Part shown: positions 30,921 to 42,894 of the stretch, one piece after another | Layout: every line of letters begins with the position of its first letter | Position numbering within the stretch: the first letter of the stretch is position 1 | NCBI GenBank assembly: GCA_004431415.1 | Contig: QPMI01000472.1 | Location: forward strand, 221,851-285,850 | DNA: 64,000 bases | Reading direction: 5' to 3' | Source: Cyanophora paradoxa | Lineage: Eukaryota > Glaucocystophyceae > Cyanophorales > Cyanophoraceae | Position numbers and translations under genes: made by a program | The notes under the pieces: model-generated | The model's database searches: none | What the model was told of the DNA's origin: nothing | The model's input: only the letters and a program-made list of their open reading frames with translations

Positions 30921-31226
30921 TCAAGCCAAAGTGATTAAATTCGATCCAAGGGATTGGTAAACAGTTGAAAGAACTTGCAGGTTGGATGTCATTGCTTTAA
31001 TGTTGTTATCACACTCATTGTATTTAGCAACAGGGTCACCATATGCAGCTTGAGCAAGGACATTAACCAAGAGGTTTTTATACTCATTTACAACTGGTGA
31101 GAGCTTGTTAGTTTGCTGAATCGTTTTTTCAACTGTTTGTAATGCGTTTACAAGGGTGATTGTATCAAAAGAAAGCGCAACTGGCTCAGTAGAATAGGTG
31201 GTTCCACCAAGAGGATAGGTCGCCAT
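30921..31226 (-). CDS. Small helical protein, 101 aa
   Basis: Not recognised. The sequence is mostly helical and amphipathic (LVNALQTVEKTIQQTNKL, then KNLLVNVLAQAAYGDPVAKY) without cysteines or membrane segments. It begins 3 bp after the stop of the fibre gene and ends 39 bp before the structural paralogue pair, so it belongs to the same transcription unit. A fibre-assembly or coiled-coil adaptor role is a guess from context only. Confidence 0.65.
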   Translation of the reverse strand: MATYPLGGTTYSTEPVALSFDTITLVNALQTVEKTIQQTNKLSPVVNEYKNLLVNVLAQAAYGDPVAKYNECDNNIKAMTSNLQVLSTVYQSLGSNLITLA

Positions 31227-31229
31227 TTA

Positions 31230-34200
31230 TTATACTTTGACATTTTTAATTTGGTCTATTTGATCCTGTAGATCTTTGCATTTTTGGGACAACTCCTTCA
31301 CAGCTTCAATGAGAACTGGAATTAAACCTGTGTATTCAAGAGATAGGTAGCCATCGTCTTTTTTAACATTAACTACCTCTGGTATTACCTTTTGAACATC
31401 TTGTGCAATTAAACCTAATTTGGTTCCGTCTTTTTCGCTTCCAATTCGTTTAAAACTTACTCCTTCTAATCTCTCGATTGCTGAAAGAGCGCCGGTTATC
31501 TTTTTAATATCTGTTTTGTATCTTCTGTCACTTCCTTGTGTTAAATAATTGTTTATCCACATCCGCCCGTTATGATCGATCCAACAAATATCAGAATCTA
31601 ATTCATTTCGAAATCTTATTGGATAATCTCCCCCTCCTTTCAAATATGTAGAAGTTTGGTTACCGAAATGGATACGATGGTATCCATCACTTGAACTAAA
31701 CCAAGTCCCCACAGATCCTGTTAAGATATTTGGTTTACTATAAACATTATTCCAATGAATATAGCCGGTGTGACCACCATAGCTATGCCCAACCCATATT
31801 TTCATGTAACTTATACCCATAATGTGAACTCTTCCAATCTTTGGTCTAATTCGAATTGTGAGAAATCGATTACCAAGATGTATCGGAACATTATTTAAAC
31901 CACTGTGGTTACCATCAGGCAATGTGGCGTATGGTTGATAACTATTCACTGATGTAATAAAAACTTCATTCCCTTGTCTATTAACTCCCCAAATTTCAAA
32001 AACTCGTGAGCTTACCCAAGGTAAATAAGTTAAAAATGCTGTTCCTGTCAGGTATCCATCGGGAATATCGAAGTCCATCCAAGCGGTAGAAGTTTGGTCA
32101 TCATATTGATCATTATAGACATATGAACCATAATTATAATATGGATCCCATGATGTCCCCCAGTGATAGCTCCAACCCTGAGAACATCTATTAAACTCAA
32201 TTGCTCCTACTGTTTTATCTGCTGTGTGAAACTTTGGGACATCATTACCATTTATTTGGAGTTTGGTAGTAGCATTAATAGTGGGTGCTGTAATAGTGTT
32301 TTTCACCCAAAAGTTACCATTGTTATAAGACTTTAATATTGCTCCATCCGCTGAGTCTCTAAATTCAATTGAGACACCATCACCATTTGGTCTCCCTCGT
32401 ATATATGTGCAATCGCCATTACCAAACCAAATTCGCTCGACTGCATCTGCTGATTTTAACCATGTATTAGTTGTCCATGTTGCGGTTTGTGGGAGGTCTG
32501 CGGCTGAGTAAAATGATGGTTTACTAAATACATTATCCCAAGAGATCATACCAACATCATTATCTGTTGCCCTCTGCCTACTCCAACCAAAAACTCCTGT
32601 GAGATGAATGCGACCTTTTCGACCTTGAACATAAATATACTTGTAAAACTCGCAATTAATTGATACAAACAAGATAGTATTATTTGTCCCATCATGATTT
32701 ACTGACTGTATTCCTTGATAATCGTTTACACGTTTTAAGAAATGCTGATTGTTATTGAGAGTCTGACCATAGATATCAAAATATCTGCCATTATACCAAG
32801 GCATATGCTGAATATAAAATGATTTCATACCTGTGGGGACAGTCCACCTCATAAAACAACCGCTACAATCTTCATCATTTTGTGGTGTTGTATAACATCC
32901 TGTTTGTCCTGTTCTTGGTGTCCACCCTAAATTCCAATTATTTGCGCTTCTATCTGTCGAAACCACATCTAATTGATCGAATTCATAACCTTTTGGAATT
33001 GTGGTTCCACCAATTTGTAAAGTGGTAGCATTTACAGTTCCTGTTACAGTTCCACCTGTGAGAGGTAGATAATTCGCAAGAGCTGATGTTAATTCGGTAT
33101 CTGTAACAAAATCTGTAACAGCTAACTGTAATTCTGTATTTGTAACATAATCTTTGTTTTCTAAATAATCATCTGTAACAACACCGGAAAGGGTTGTATT
33201 GTGTAAGTTTTTCGCCGCCATTCTCTGATTGACTTCTAAGGCGCCACCTGATGTCGTTTTTATCCACGCCATCTCACATTTCCCATGATCGTCTGTGGGT
33301 TGTCCCACAACAGGAAGGTAGTTAACGACTTTCTCCCTTGTGAATACTATTTTAGGTCTTGCTCCATCATATGCGCTTTGATCTGTTACGTTAATTTGAA
33401 TAGCTGCTGAAAAATCCGCTACTTGTCCTGTTTCACCCGGGTGATAATTCGTTACATAGATACTTGGGAAAGTATCATTAACTCCCACATTAAAATCGCC
33501 ATCATAAACTCCATTAACAATTGGATCCCTGGGTAATCTTACTGCAAGAGTTCCCACCATTGGAGTGCCTGTTTGACCTGTAAACGTCCCATTGAGACTG
33601 ACATAATGATCATTCAAATATAACCTTTCAGTTGTATTACTGGATTGGTAAAGTGTTACTCCATTGAAAACATTACCAATTGCATTCAATTGTGAAAATA
33701 CAGGTTGTTCATCTATTTGATTCCATGGGTGTCTGTGGTTGCTATTGGTAATCTCTGAATAATCATGAGTATGTGCAAAATCGGTGATATCTGCTTTAAG
33801 ATGCTGGTGTGCAAAATCGGTAATATCTGCTTTAAGATGCTGATGTGCAAAATCTGTAATATCTGCTTTGAGATGTTGGTGTGCAAAATCGGTAATATCT
33901 GCTTTAAGATGTTGGTGTGCGAAATCTGTTATTTCATTTTTTGTGTGAGTGTGGTTATCAATCCATCCTAAAACTACATTAGATGTTGGGTGATGTGGTA
34001 GAGTTGCATTAGTTGTAACTGTGAGATTATCAATTATCGTTTCTGGTGATGTTATCTTTAATCCTCTGTAAATTGTGAGAGGTTGAGTAATAGGAAATCC
34101 ATACATCTGCTGAATATAATACCTCACTTGCTGTTTTTCTGCTACAGTTAATGCTCTATTGAAAACAAGCAATTCACACATACTCCCATAAACTGATAAA

Positions 34201-37055
34201 ATTCCGAAACGACCAACAATAGAATCAGGTAAACAATTGATTGTGGTAGTTACAGTTCCTACATCAACCCCATTTAATCCAACTGTATAGCTATCGGAGG
34301 TAACTGTATGATCTGTGTAATACCAATTATTAATCAAAGATGGGACAGTAAATGAAGGTTTTGTTTGCTGAGCATAATTTATACTGAACGAAACCATTCC
34401 AATTGATGTAGCAGAGAGATTACCAAAATCGGTTTTTCTTAGTGGAGAGGGAGATGTTCGTTCGAAGGTTAAATGAGTATCAGAAACGCTTGCTGAATAA
34501 TATTTACCAATGTAAAAATATGTAAAACCCGCTGACCAATCAACTGTTTTATCAGTCCAACTGCGAAAAGCGTTAGAAAATCTTCCTGTGGCTGCTGTAA
34601 TACTTATTTGGTTATTTATTTCCGGATTCAAAGTGTAAAGGGCATTTAATGAGTTTGTTGTAAGTGATGGAAATATTGACTTGTTTGGTGATCTATTATA
34701 CAAAACTTGACCATTGGCTGATGAACCGGGAACACCTGATGCTTTCCAAGCAAAAAGGCAATTTGGAATATTTGATGCCGGATCATCACTTGCTGTGATT
34801 TGATAGAAACTTTTTAGTATCTGTTCTTGCAATGTATTTACATTACTTGAGCCAATCGTGAGAATTCCGCTCACTTTAAGATTGCTGGTCTCAATATTGC
34901 TGCTGTAAATATTACTATTGACTCTTAGATTTCCTGTGATTGTCCCACCAACAAGCGGAAGATATTTTGAGAATTCATCTGCAAGTTCAGGTTTTGTTAC
35001 ATAATCTCCAAGCATAGCAAGAGTTACGAAATTTACAAGTATTACAGCAGTAAGGTAATCCTCTGTGACCACTCTTGATATATTCTCGTTGTGTATGTTT
35101 TTTGCAGCCATCCTCTGATTGGATTCCAGAACCCCACCATAATCTGTTTTAATCCATGCAAGCTCTGCCCTCCCATAGTTATCATTTGCAGTTCCCACTA
35201 TGGGAATATACGAATATTTATCTCGACTGAATACTATCATTGGTCTTGATCCATCCAAACTGCTCACATCTGCAACATGAACCTGTATAGCTGCATTGAA
35301 ATTTTGGTAGGTTGCTGGGTCTGTTGGAACTCTAAAAGTATCTGTGGGAATGTCAGCCTCCATGTAGCTTGACACAAAGATATTTGGTATGGTTGCTCCT
35401 GGTTCAGGTGGTGGATTATAAGAGCCTGGTAATGTTCTAATATGCAATGGTCCTATCATAGCTGAATTTGCAAGTGTCCCTTCCACATGAACATAGTGGT
35501 CATTCAAAAAGATCCTTTCAGGGACATTGCAAGTCTGGTAAAGAGAAACTCCCAGAGTAGCAAGAGGCTCAACTTTTGCGAATTCTGGTTGGTCATTGAT
35601 CTCATCCCAGGTGTGTTCATGGTTGCTTGCTGCAAACTTATCTGGAATCCCATCAATATCACCCCAATCATGCCTGTGGTCTTCTGGTGGGTATTTCTGT
35701 GGTTTGCCTAAGATCTCATCCCAGTCATGATTGTGATCCTCTGGGGGATACTTTGCAGGTTTATTATTAATTTGTTCATAATCAGGAAAGAACTCCCAGA
35801 TCTCAGGTCGAAATCCATCTGGTAATAATTCCTCATGGGGTTCATAAGGTTGCTCATAATCAACAGCTGGTGGATCATGCCCATCTGGCAAATACTCCTC
35901 ATCAGGTTCATAGTTCTGCTCATACTCAAACTCTTGGGGATCTAAGCCATCTGGTAGTATCTCCTCCTCATTGGGGTCAAACTGATCATATTCATATTCT
36001 TGTGGGTCAAAACCATCTGGTAAATATTCTTCCTCATCTGGAACGAATTGATATTCATCAAGCTCTAATATATCGACTTCAGGAGGTAAATACTGCTCAT
36101 CTATTTGCTTTCTGGTTCAATTATAGGTTTATTGCGAACTTGCTCCCAACTAACAATATGCTGCCCAAAGGCTACATCTTCAGTTGCTGTGTATTCTCTT
36201 CCAGGCTGTTTCTTTGGTGTTAAATCGGGAGGTCCATTTGGAAATGGAATAGGGAATGGACTGTTGGTCCATTGGGACCATAATGCTCGATTATTTCCCT
36301 TAGAGTTTTCTCACTCACAAGTTTCTCCCCATTTGCATACACATTGCTGCCATGGATATTTCGCCATTGCCTGGTTCGAATTCCAAGGTCTTTCACATTG
36401 CTATACAAAGGCAAAAGGTGCCTATCCATTTCGACTAAATCAGGGTGTAAATGGATTGCTACTGGTTGACTGGGGCTACTGTTGATTGTAATTGATGGCT
36501 TTTTTTGATGGACATCTTTTGGAGTAAAAAACCCAAAAGGCTCATTCCTCGCAAAGTCATATGTAATATCCTTGGGGTATACATCATTTGTGTAGGAGAC
36601 CTGATTTGTGTTGGCAATGGGACCCACTTGCAATACTTGGGGACCTCAGCTTTTGCAGTGCTGCCCTCATTGTAAATTCGCAAAGCTGTGTTCTGTTTGC
36701 CCTGCTCATCTTGAACATTGAAAATCAATCGACCACTATCGAACCTGGAAGGTATATCTGGGTGAGTGCCACTGGTTTTTAGTTTCCTAGGTCTCCTTCT
36801 TGTTGCTTTGATCTCTGCCACTTGGTTTGCTTTCACATTACCCAAACTAAAAGCAACACTGACCTCCTCTTTATCTGGATCGGTTTGATTCACAGATAAA
36901 GCATGCTCCCTTGATTGAGTCTTTGATGAATTATCAGAGCTGTGGTCAATTGAAACTGAACCCTTTACTTTAATATTATCAAAGTTCACATGCTTGGTGC
37001 TGCTTGCATTATCATCTTGAATGGTTTCTAGATTGGGTGGGTAATTGAAGCTCAT
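31230..37055 (-). CDS. Giant tail-fibre-like protein with C-terminal Peptidase_S74 chaperone (about 1,940 aa)
   Basis: The long frame 35891-31230 (1,553 aa) is continuous with the frames upstream to an ATG at 37055 if one C is missing at each of three C-runs (about 36113, 36262 and 36635). N-terminal region: acidic repeats (EEYLPDG, EEILPDG). Then 'H.H' repeats (HDWDEILGKP, ITDFAHQHLKAD) as in phage long tail fibres; a duplicated ~180-residue module ending QRMAAKN(I/L)HN; a LamG-like module (VFNRALTVAEKQQVRYY); two related WGTSW/NLGWT modules; and at the C-terminus SDRRYKTDI...LGLIAQDVQKVIPEVV, the S74 intramolecular chaperone with its Ser-Lys dyad, which trims itself after fibre trimerisation. 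Role: host-cell attachment (inference from fibre homology). Confidence 0.88.
33770..33945 (-). repeat. 36-bp coding tandem repeat in the fibre gene
   Basis: Four near-identical 36-bp units encode ITDFAHQHLKAD, followed by a degenerate fifth (ITDFAHTHDYSE). The HxH motifs match the metal-coordinating repeats of phage long tail fibres. Near-identity of the DNA units indicates recent expansion or gene conversion, a common way to vary fibre length. Confidence 0.9.
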
Positions 37056-37098
37056 GGCTTTTACTATATGGATTTATAAAATTCCTGATAAGTAAAAG

Positions 37099-38655
37099 AT
37101 GCCTCTCAAGGTCGTTTTAAGTCTTTCTGGCGGGGGTGCAAGGGGCATTATCATAACCAGGCTGCTCAAAGAAATCGAAAATCGAACTGGCAGGAGAATA
37201 ATCGATCTTGTGGATCTTGTGAGTGGAACTTCCACTGGTGGGATCATTGCAATAGGTTTGAATATAAGGCATCCTGATAGACCAGGTGAACCTAAACTGA
37301 CAGCGAACGATTTACACAATATTTACCTAACTCAACTGCCTTTGATTTTCGCAAATCCTCGAAATATCATTGAAAATGCCCTATTTAACACAAAGTATGA
37401 TGTGGGACCCTTGGAGACTGCAATCAATTCAGTTACTGGGGAATCACTAATACAGGATTCCCTAAAGGACATTGTGATCACATCCTTTGATACTCAGAAT
37501 ATGAAACCAATATTTATCACAAATGATAACAATTACAGCTTTCTGCCTTGTAAGATTGCTGCTAGGGCTACCTCTGCTGCTCCTACATATTTCTCTCCTG
37601 TAAGCATTGTTGATTTCAATCGGGGAGTATTTGTCTGTCTCATTGATGGTGCCATTTCGGGAAACAATAATCCCAGTGTGTGTGGTTACAGCCATGCAAA
37701 GAAGATTTACAGTGATGATGATGATATTATAGTAATAAGCATCTCTTGTGGAGAGGTGGACCCACATTTAGAGTCTGATTATGTGGGTTATGCTTATGAG
37801 ACTGTGAACAGCTGGGGCATTCTCTCATGGATTGCCTCAACAGATGGAAGCCCATTGATTAACATGCTCATGGCTGCAAGTGAGCTTTCTGCCCTTGATA
37901 AGATGGAGGAGTTGTTACCCTACAACTATGATCAGGATTATGGGAGATACTATAGGCTATCAGTCCCACTTCCAAATCATATAGTAAGCTCCCTGGATGA
38001 CACTTCTAAAATCCCAGACATGCTTGCATTCACTGAAACCTACATAGCAGCAAACAATGATATGATTAATAAGCTTTGCAGCCTACTAGTAGCAAACTAT
38101 GAACTGAAGAACCCTTCAAAGGCTTACATTTCATCCACTCTCACTACATCACCTCCTTTGGATGCCAATTGGTATCAGCTTTCAGATGATGCCTTTACTG
38201 CCTCATCCTCTGTGACAGGTAAAGAGCCTTTCATGGCTAGACCTTCAGCATTTGGCTGGGAAGCTGGAGCCTATGCTCCTGAACAGATATGGGAAACCCC
38301 CACTGAATACCTTCAAGTTGCTTTCCCATATACTTTTGAACTCTCTTCTGTGATTGCATATGGATCAGGGGACACCAATGCTTTTATTAAGACTTTCAAT
38401 GTGGCAACATCCACTGATGGGATCAACTGGTCTTTTATTCGATTAGATGGGCAGAACAAAATATATGTCTGTGAGAACATTAACAATGCTCACAACTCAG
38501 GTGATATGGCTCTGTTGAGTGGATTTCCTCTCAGCATCAAAGATGCTTTTTACATAGGTTATTCTCTCAGAATCAAATATATTCGCATTTATCCCCTTGT
38601 GTATGTGAATGCTCCCACAATGAGAGTTGACTTTACAGGTGCCTTTATTCGATAA
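37099..38655 (+). CDS. Patatin-like phospholipase with C-terminal discoidin-like domain, 518 aa
   Basis: Patatins hydrolyse acyl ester bonds of phospholipids with a Ser-Asp dyad. Visible: the oxyanion-hole loop SGGGARG (residues 10-16), nucleophile S45 in SGTSTGG, and D183 in LIDGA. The patatin core covers roughly residues 3-300. From about 365 to the end there is a beta-rich segment (YQLSDDAFTASSSVTG, LQVAFPYTFELSSVIAYGSG, STDGINWSFI, YIRIYPLVYV) with the layout of an F5/8 type C (discoidin) domain, which binds glycans or lipids. The frame is intact. It starts 43 bp from the divergent fibre gene and overlaps the next gene's 3' end by 11 bp. Likely a virion or secreted lipase aiding membrane passage or release (inference). 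No signal peptide is seen. Confidence 0.9.
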   Translation: MPLKVVLSLSGGGARGIIITRLLKEIENRTGRRIIDLVDLVSGTSTGGIIAIGLNIRHPDRPGEPKLTANDLHNIYLTQLPLIFANPRNIIENALFNTKYDVGPLETAINSVTGESLIQDSLKDIVITSFDTQNMKPIFITNDNNYSFLPCKIAARATSAAPTYFSPVSIVDFNRGVFVCLIDGAISGNNNPSVCGYSHAKKIYSDDDDIIVISISCGEVDPHLESDYVGYAYETVNSWGILSWIASTDGSPLINMLMAASELSALDKMEELLPYNYDQDYGRYYRLSVPLPNHIVSSLDDTSKIPDMLAFTETYIAANNDMINKLCSLLVANYELKNPSKAYISSTLTTSPPLDANWYQLSDDAFTASSSVTGKEPFMARPSAFGWEAGAYAPEQIWETPTEYLQVAFPYTFELSSVIAYGSGDTNAFIKTFNVATSTDGINWSFIRLDGQNKIYVCENINNAHNSGDMALLSGFPLSIKDAFYIGYSLRIKYIRIYPLVYVNAPTMRVDFTGAFIR

Positions 38656-39576
38656 ACTCCAACTGAAACGAATTATCGATTCCATTCATATCAATCAGTT
38701 CACCAAAGTAATCTTTAAACTCAACTGTGAGTTCCCTTATCACCAGGTTTCGGTCATTTATCTGAATGAATTCTGCATGCTCACCACTATGGTAAACATA
38801 GCCACCTATATCCTTACTCAATTGTAATCTAAGGATAGCCCCCTGGTTATGTGGTTGCGATTTCGGGATTATATTGTGTCTGCTGGCAAAGGGGGACAGC
38901 TCTTTAATATGCATGTACAGATACTGCTCAGCATTCATATCAGACATCTTCCTGCTGTCAAAATAATATTGCAAGGGCTTAGATGAGAGTCTGGGTCCCG
39001 AAAAGGTGGTTCCCCATGCTGGGTGATCAGGTGTAATAGGTTTGCCATCATACTTTAACAGGTTCTCAGGTCGATAGGGTGATCCACCAACAGGAGGAGT
39101 GCTATAATACCCATTGGTGTATTCAGTAGAACTCACACCCAAAAGCTTCCCTATTCTCTGGTTGCTTGCAATAAAACGAAACTCATGGTTACTGTAAAAC
39201 TCCACTTTATAGGTAGTTGGGTTATAGAATATCTTGAACTCAAAAGCTACTGTTTTGCCTGCAATGGTTTGGAAGCTTGAATAGTTCAGCCCATAATTAT
39301 AAGGGTGTGTTACCCAAAATGACCCTGGTTAATGTAGCCACTGGGAAGGGGATACACTTTCTGTGTGATGATTTCATTGTATGAACCATCTTGGTAATTA
39401 AACTGAACTGTTAGATGATCAGTTCCCACACTGTTATAGATACTGTTTGGAATCTCTGCATAGAGAACCCTACATTCCCTTGGTCTCTCTACTGGAGTTG
39501 TGAGAGTGACCCTGTAAGAGTTTTCATTTTGTCCTTGGCTTCTATCCCTGCTATCAATATTAACAAGTCGATTCAT
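38645..39576 (-). CDS. Minor capsid/penton-like protein (one frame break), about 310 aa
   Basis: The first frame (39576-39310) and the second (to 38645) realign if one C is missing at about 39313. The N-terminus MNRLVNIDSRDRSQGQNEN followed by VTLTTPVERPRECRVLYAE and PNSIYN is the 'IDSRDR...AEIPN(S/T)IYN' layout of small virion proteins found in large DNA viruses and Polinton-like viruses. The rest is beta-rich, compatible with a jelly-roll penton or cement protein. It is divergent from, and 29 bp away from, the 39606 gene, which has a related N-terminal layout, so both may be minor capsid components. Confidence 0.65.
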
Positions 39577-39605
39577 TTTAATATATAAATATAGATAAAA
39601 GAAGA

Positions 39606-40615
39606 ATGCCTGTGGATTACATCGAGGTTAGCTCATTTAATACAATCTCTGGTGATGGTCCCACATCAAGCTTTGTGGCTAGACTCCCAAGTTCTTATGA
39701 GAATGTGAGGGCTGTGAGACTGGTATCAGCCGAATTTTATAACAGCATCCCTATGGTGAGTGGTGAAACCAAAGTTGGAGATGTGACAGTTGACAATGCA
39801 TTTAGCATTTATTATTCTGAACAAACTCCTGGAGCTGGAAGCTCAGGAATTCCAACAGTTCGCCCAGCTGCTGACTATGAACAATGGAAACAATTCATTA
39901 TAAGTCGAAACACCCCATCCAAAGCCACCAACAACTGGTGAATGTAATTAACTCTAAATTCGAAGGCAGAAATCCCCAACCATCCATTCGCTGCAAATGG
40001 GATGAATCACTGAAACGAATTATATTCCACTCAGCAGTACCATTTTACTTGGCTTTCTCAGTAGCTGTGAACCCAAGCCAACAAACAATCCAAAAGCTGT
40101 TGAGTTCAGCTAGACTGCTGGGTCTTGATCCTGGAAGATATGGTAACTCCCCAATCCAATCACAGGTCTATGATGCTCTCACTGATGGAATCTTTACTGG
40201 TGGTCGAGTGAATGGCATTATATCTTCTTTTGAGCCTGAGAAGACCAGGGACAGTGTTTTGTTTGTGAGAGTAAAGGAGCTGGGTGATCTGGTGCAATGT
40301 GGGGATGGTCTTCTGACTGGTTACTTCCATAAAATAGTGGTCCCTGACAAAGATTATGGTGAGCATGTAGTTTACAATTCGACAGAGGCTCATCCACTTT
40401 ACAAATACTATAATAAGAAGGTTGGATTATCCACTTTCTCGGTTGATATTGTAAATGCTATTAATGAACCAATTGATTTTGAGGGTCAACCTGTTCATCT
40501 GACCTTTGAAATTCGCTATGGTGATGAGCCAGCAGGAGACCCAGTTTATGAATACTTTAAGATGCGAATGTCACAGCTTCACCCTTCCTATCCAGTAATT
40601 ACAAGCTTCGCATAA
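39606..40615 (+). CDS. Minor capsid/penton-like protein (one frame break), about 335 aa
   Basis: Frames 39606-39941 and 39884-40615 realign if one C is missing at about 39924. The N-terminal layout (YIEVSSFNTISGDGPTSSFV, RAVRLVSAEFYNSIPMV) parallels the divergent gene at 39576. The middle and end are beta-rich (LHPSYPVITSFA at the C-terminus). Its place directly before the major capsid gene and the ATPase matches the penton/minor capsid position of Polintons. No catalytic motif is seen. Confidence 0.7.
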
Positions 40616-40640
40616 ATTAAGGATCATTGGTAGATTTTTT

Positions 40641-42030
40641 ATGTTGCAGTATAATAAAAGAGATAATCATGGATATCACTTCCACTCTTCAAAGACTTTC
40701 GCTGAAAGAAGCCCTAACAACCCAGAGGAGGCGAAAGCCTTTTTCCTGGATAACTCCCTTATGCTTGGACTCGAATCCAAGTCTAAGCCAGTTCTAGTTG
40801 TTGTGAATCCCAGCAATACTTTTGAGAATAATGTTGGAAATCGCATTTCCTTCAAGCTACCTCGCTACAATTTCTGTGGAAAACTCGAACTTGCTTTCGA
40901 CCTACCAGAAATCACTTTTGCTGGTGAAGATCTAGTTCGCAATGGATACACTCGCCCAGTTGGTGCTTTAGTTCAGCGACTTGAAATTACCTATGGATCT
41001 TACACCTACCACATTCCTTCTGATTTCCTTGCTCATTTCCCCTGGTCTATTATTCGGAGGATCAACTAGCTAAAAAGAAACGCTCAATGGGCATGGTTCA
41101 TGGAATCCCTGCTCATGGAACCAACCGACTTGGTGGCTCATTTTTCGTTGAAATCCCAGTGCCTTGGCTAAATCACTATCTTCCCTTGGTGCTTTATCTG
41201 GTGAAATGGTTGTTACTGTTTGGTTTAAGGATGCTGGAAAGGGTTATGTTGAAACTTCCTATGGTGGTCGCTCTCTCCTGTTGTTGGTGGACAGCTGCTG
41301 ATAAGACAGAAGATGATGGTCTTGGTGATACTGCTAATGCTACACTTGCCCATGTTGGTCAAAACATCACCACTTTCAGTCTTGGTGCAACAACCCTGCT
41401 ATTTCAATTACTTCTCCTCGCCTTTACATGCATGCTATTAATGTTTCTGATGAGCTTTTCGCTACTGTAATTGAAAAAGTAAAGACTACTGGCATGGCTA
41501 TTCCCTCCCTTGATATTGGATTTGTAGATGCCATTGCTTTCCCTGCCAAGGGCAATGCCCAGCCCAATCGAATTAACCTCTCTCAAATCTCAGGTCTTGT
41601 CTATGCTCTGCTTGTTTCAGTTCGTGATTATGAGACTGTTGACAAATCCAATGGCTCCCACAGTGTTCTTAAGACCTATGCCAACTCCAAAGAGATAACA
41701 TTCACAACTGAAATAAATGGACAGCGACTTTTTGCCACTGAGCCAATTTCTCTACTCAAAGGAGCTGAGCTAATTGCTGATGCCTTCAAATGCTCTAACA
41801 TGGATAAGGTTGCAGATAAATATGTCCTTTCAGGACTCCCATTCTGCCTTGATGGAGAAAAGGCAATTCGAAATATTGCTCAAAGTGGATTTGTAGACCT
41901 GACTAATTCCTCATCTTCATTCCTCACACTCTACATGCCCACAGATAAGACAATCAATGTTCAAGTTCGCGCTTTAATGCATAGTTTCCTCATTATAGAC
42001 GGTTCAGGTGTTCGTAGAATCAATTTATAG
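40641..42030 (+). CDS. Probable major capsid protein (double jelly-roll), about 465 aa, several frame breaks
   Basis: Fragments 40641-41069, 41087-41290 and 41428-42030, with short linking stretches in a third frame, form one protein. Single missing bases in C/G-runs at about 41045, 41180, 41272, 41289 and 41397 account for all shifts. Readable features are beta-rich: RISFKLPRYNFCGKLELAF, LVQRLEITYGSYTYHIPSDF, GEMVVTVWFKDAGKG, SPRLYMHAINVSDELF and FLTLYMPTDKTINVQVRAL. Length, beta content and position between the minor capsid gene and the packaging ATPase fit the Polinton double jelly-roll capsid protein; assignment rests on layout rather than a signature motif. It forms the hexamers of the icosahedral shell. 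Confidence 0.72.
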
Positions 42031-42089
42031 ACCATATTCAGTCTCCCTGCATTATTTTTATCTGTCTTTATTTAGGAAGATCTACAACA

Positions 42090-42777
42090 ATGCAAGATTT
42101 AGAAGAGTTTAATGTTTCTGAAATGATAAAAGGTGTTTTCAGAGCCATTTTATAGGCAAAAGTTGTACGGGAAAAGCGAATGTGTAAAGTATTGGTTAAA
42201 GCAATTACATGATGCCAAAGTTATTGATGTTGTCCTAGTTGTGAGTGGGACCAGCTTTAATCATTTCTGGAGAGAGGTTGCAACAGTAGAACTTGGTAAA
42301 TGGGATGCTGGTTACATTTCAAAGCTTTTGGATGAAAGGCAGGAGAAAATCGAAAAAGGTGAACCTGTGAACCACATGTGTGTTGTTTTAGATGATTTAA
42401 TTGATAATGAGATAGTCGATCTCACAAGGGATAAAATAATCGGATCCTTGTATTCCAGAGGTCGCCATTCGAAAATATCCATTATCTGCATTACACAGAA
42501 ACTCAGAAAAGTCTCTTCCACTATTCGAGTTAATTCTGATTATGCTGTTTTCCTAAGTGCTGCTAATCGCAAAGAACTTGAAGCCATAGAGGAAGAATAC
42601 AATATAATGCGAAATAAAGAGGATTTCTACAAGATGTTTGAAGAGTATGTTCACTCCTATCAGTATATCGTTTGGTCCTCTGCTGGCTACTCAGTTAAAT
42701 ACTTTGTTGATAAAGCGGACCTTGTGAAAGATTTCCATTCCTCGCTTCCACAGGAAGCCCAAAAAGAAAGAAGATGA
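42090..42777 (+). CDS. FtsK/HerA-type genome-packaging ATPase (two frame breaks), about 230 aa
   Basis: Begins at ATG 42090 (MQDLEEFNVSEMIKG). Two single-base losses in C/G-runs (about 42157 and 42170) straddle the Walker A loop, which reads GKS.TGKS across them. Walker B is visible as MCVVLDDLID, followed by YSRGRHSKISIICITQK with the conserved polar residue of the A32-like family (RH..ISIICITQ) and then SDYAVFLSA. Length is typical of Polinton/adintovirus A32-like ATPases (200-260 aa). It pumps the genome into preformed capsids. It follows the capsid gene by 60 bp. Confidence 0.88.
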
Positions 42778-42894
42778 GCTGAAACCCCAGAGAAAGAGGA
42801 AGCCCCAAAGAAGTGAAGAGCCAAGTCCATAGCAATAAATTGATGCGATATAAACGCGGTTTATAAAATTATCTCTCATTCTAATAAAGATACA

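Noticed and set aside
37099-38655. Secreted ExoU-like bacterial effector
   Set aside because: No secretion or ubiquitin-binding region is seen. The gene sits in a viral cluster and carries a discoidin-like tail instead.
42090-42777. Programmed ribosomal frameshifting as the explanation for split genes
   Set aside because: Shifts are too many, occur in nearly every gene and always need one extra base in C/G-runs; no slippery heptamer plus pseudoknot pattern is seen.
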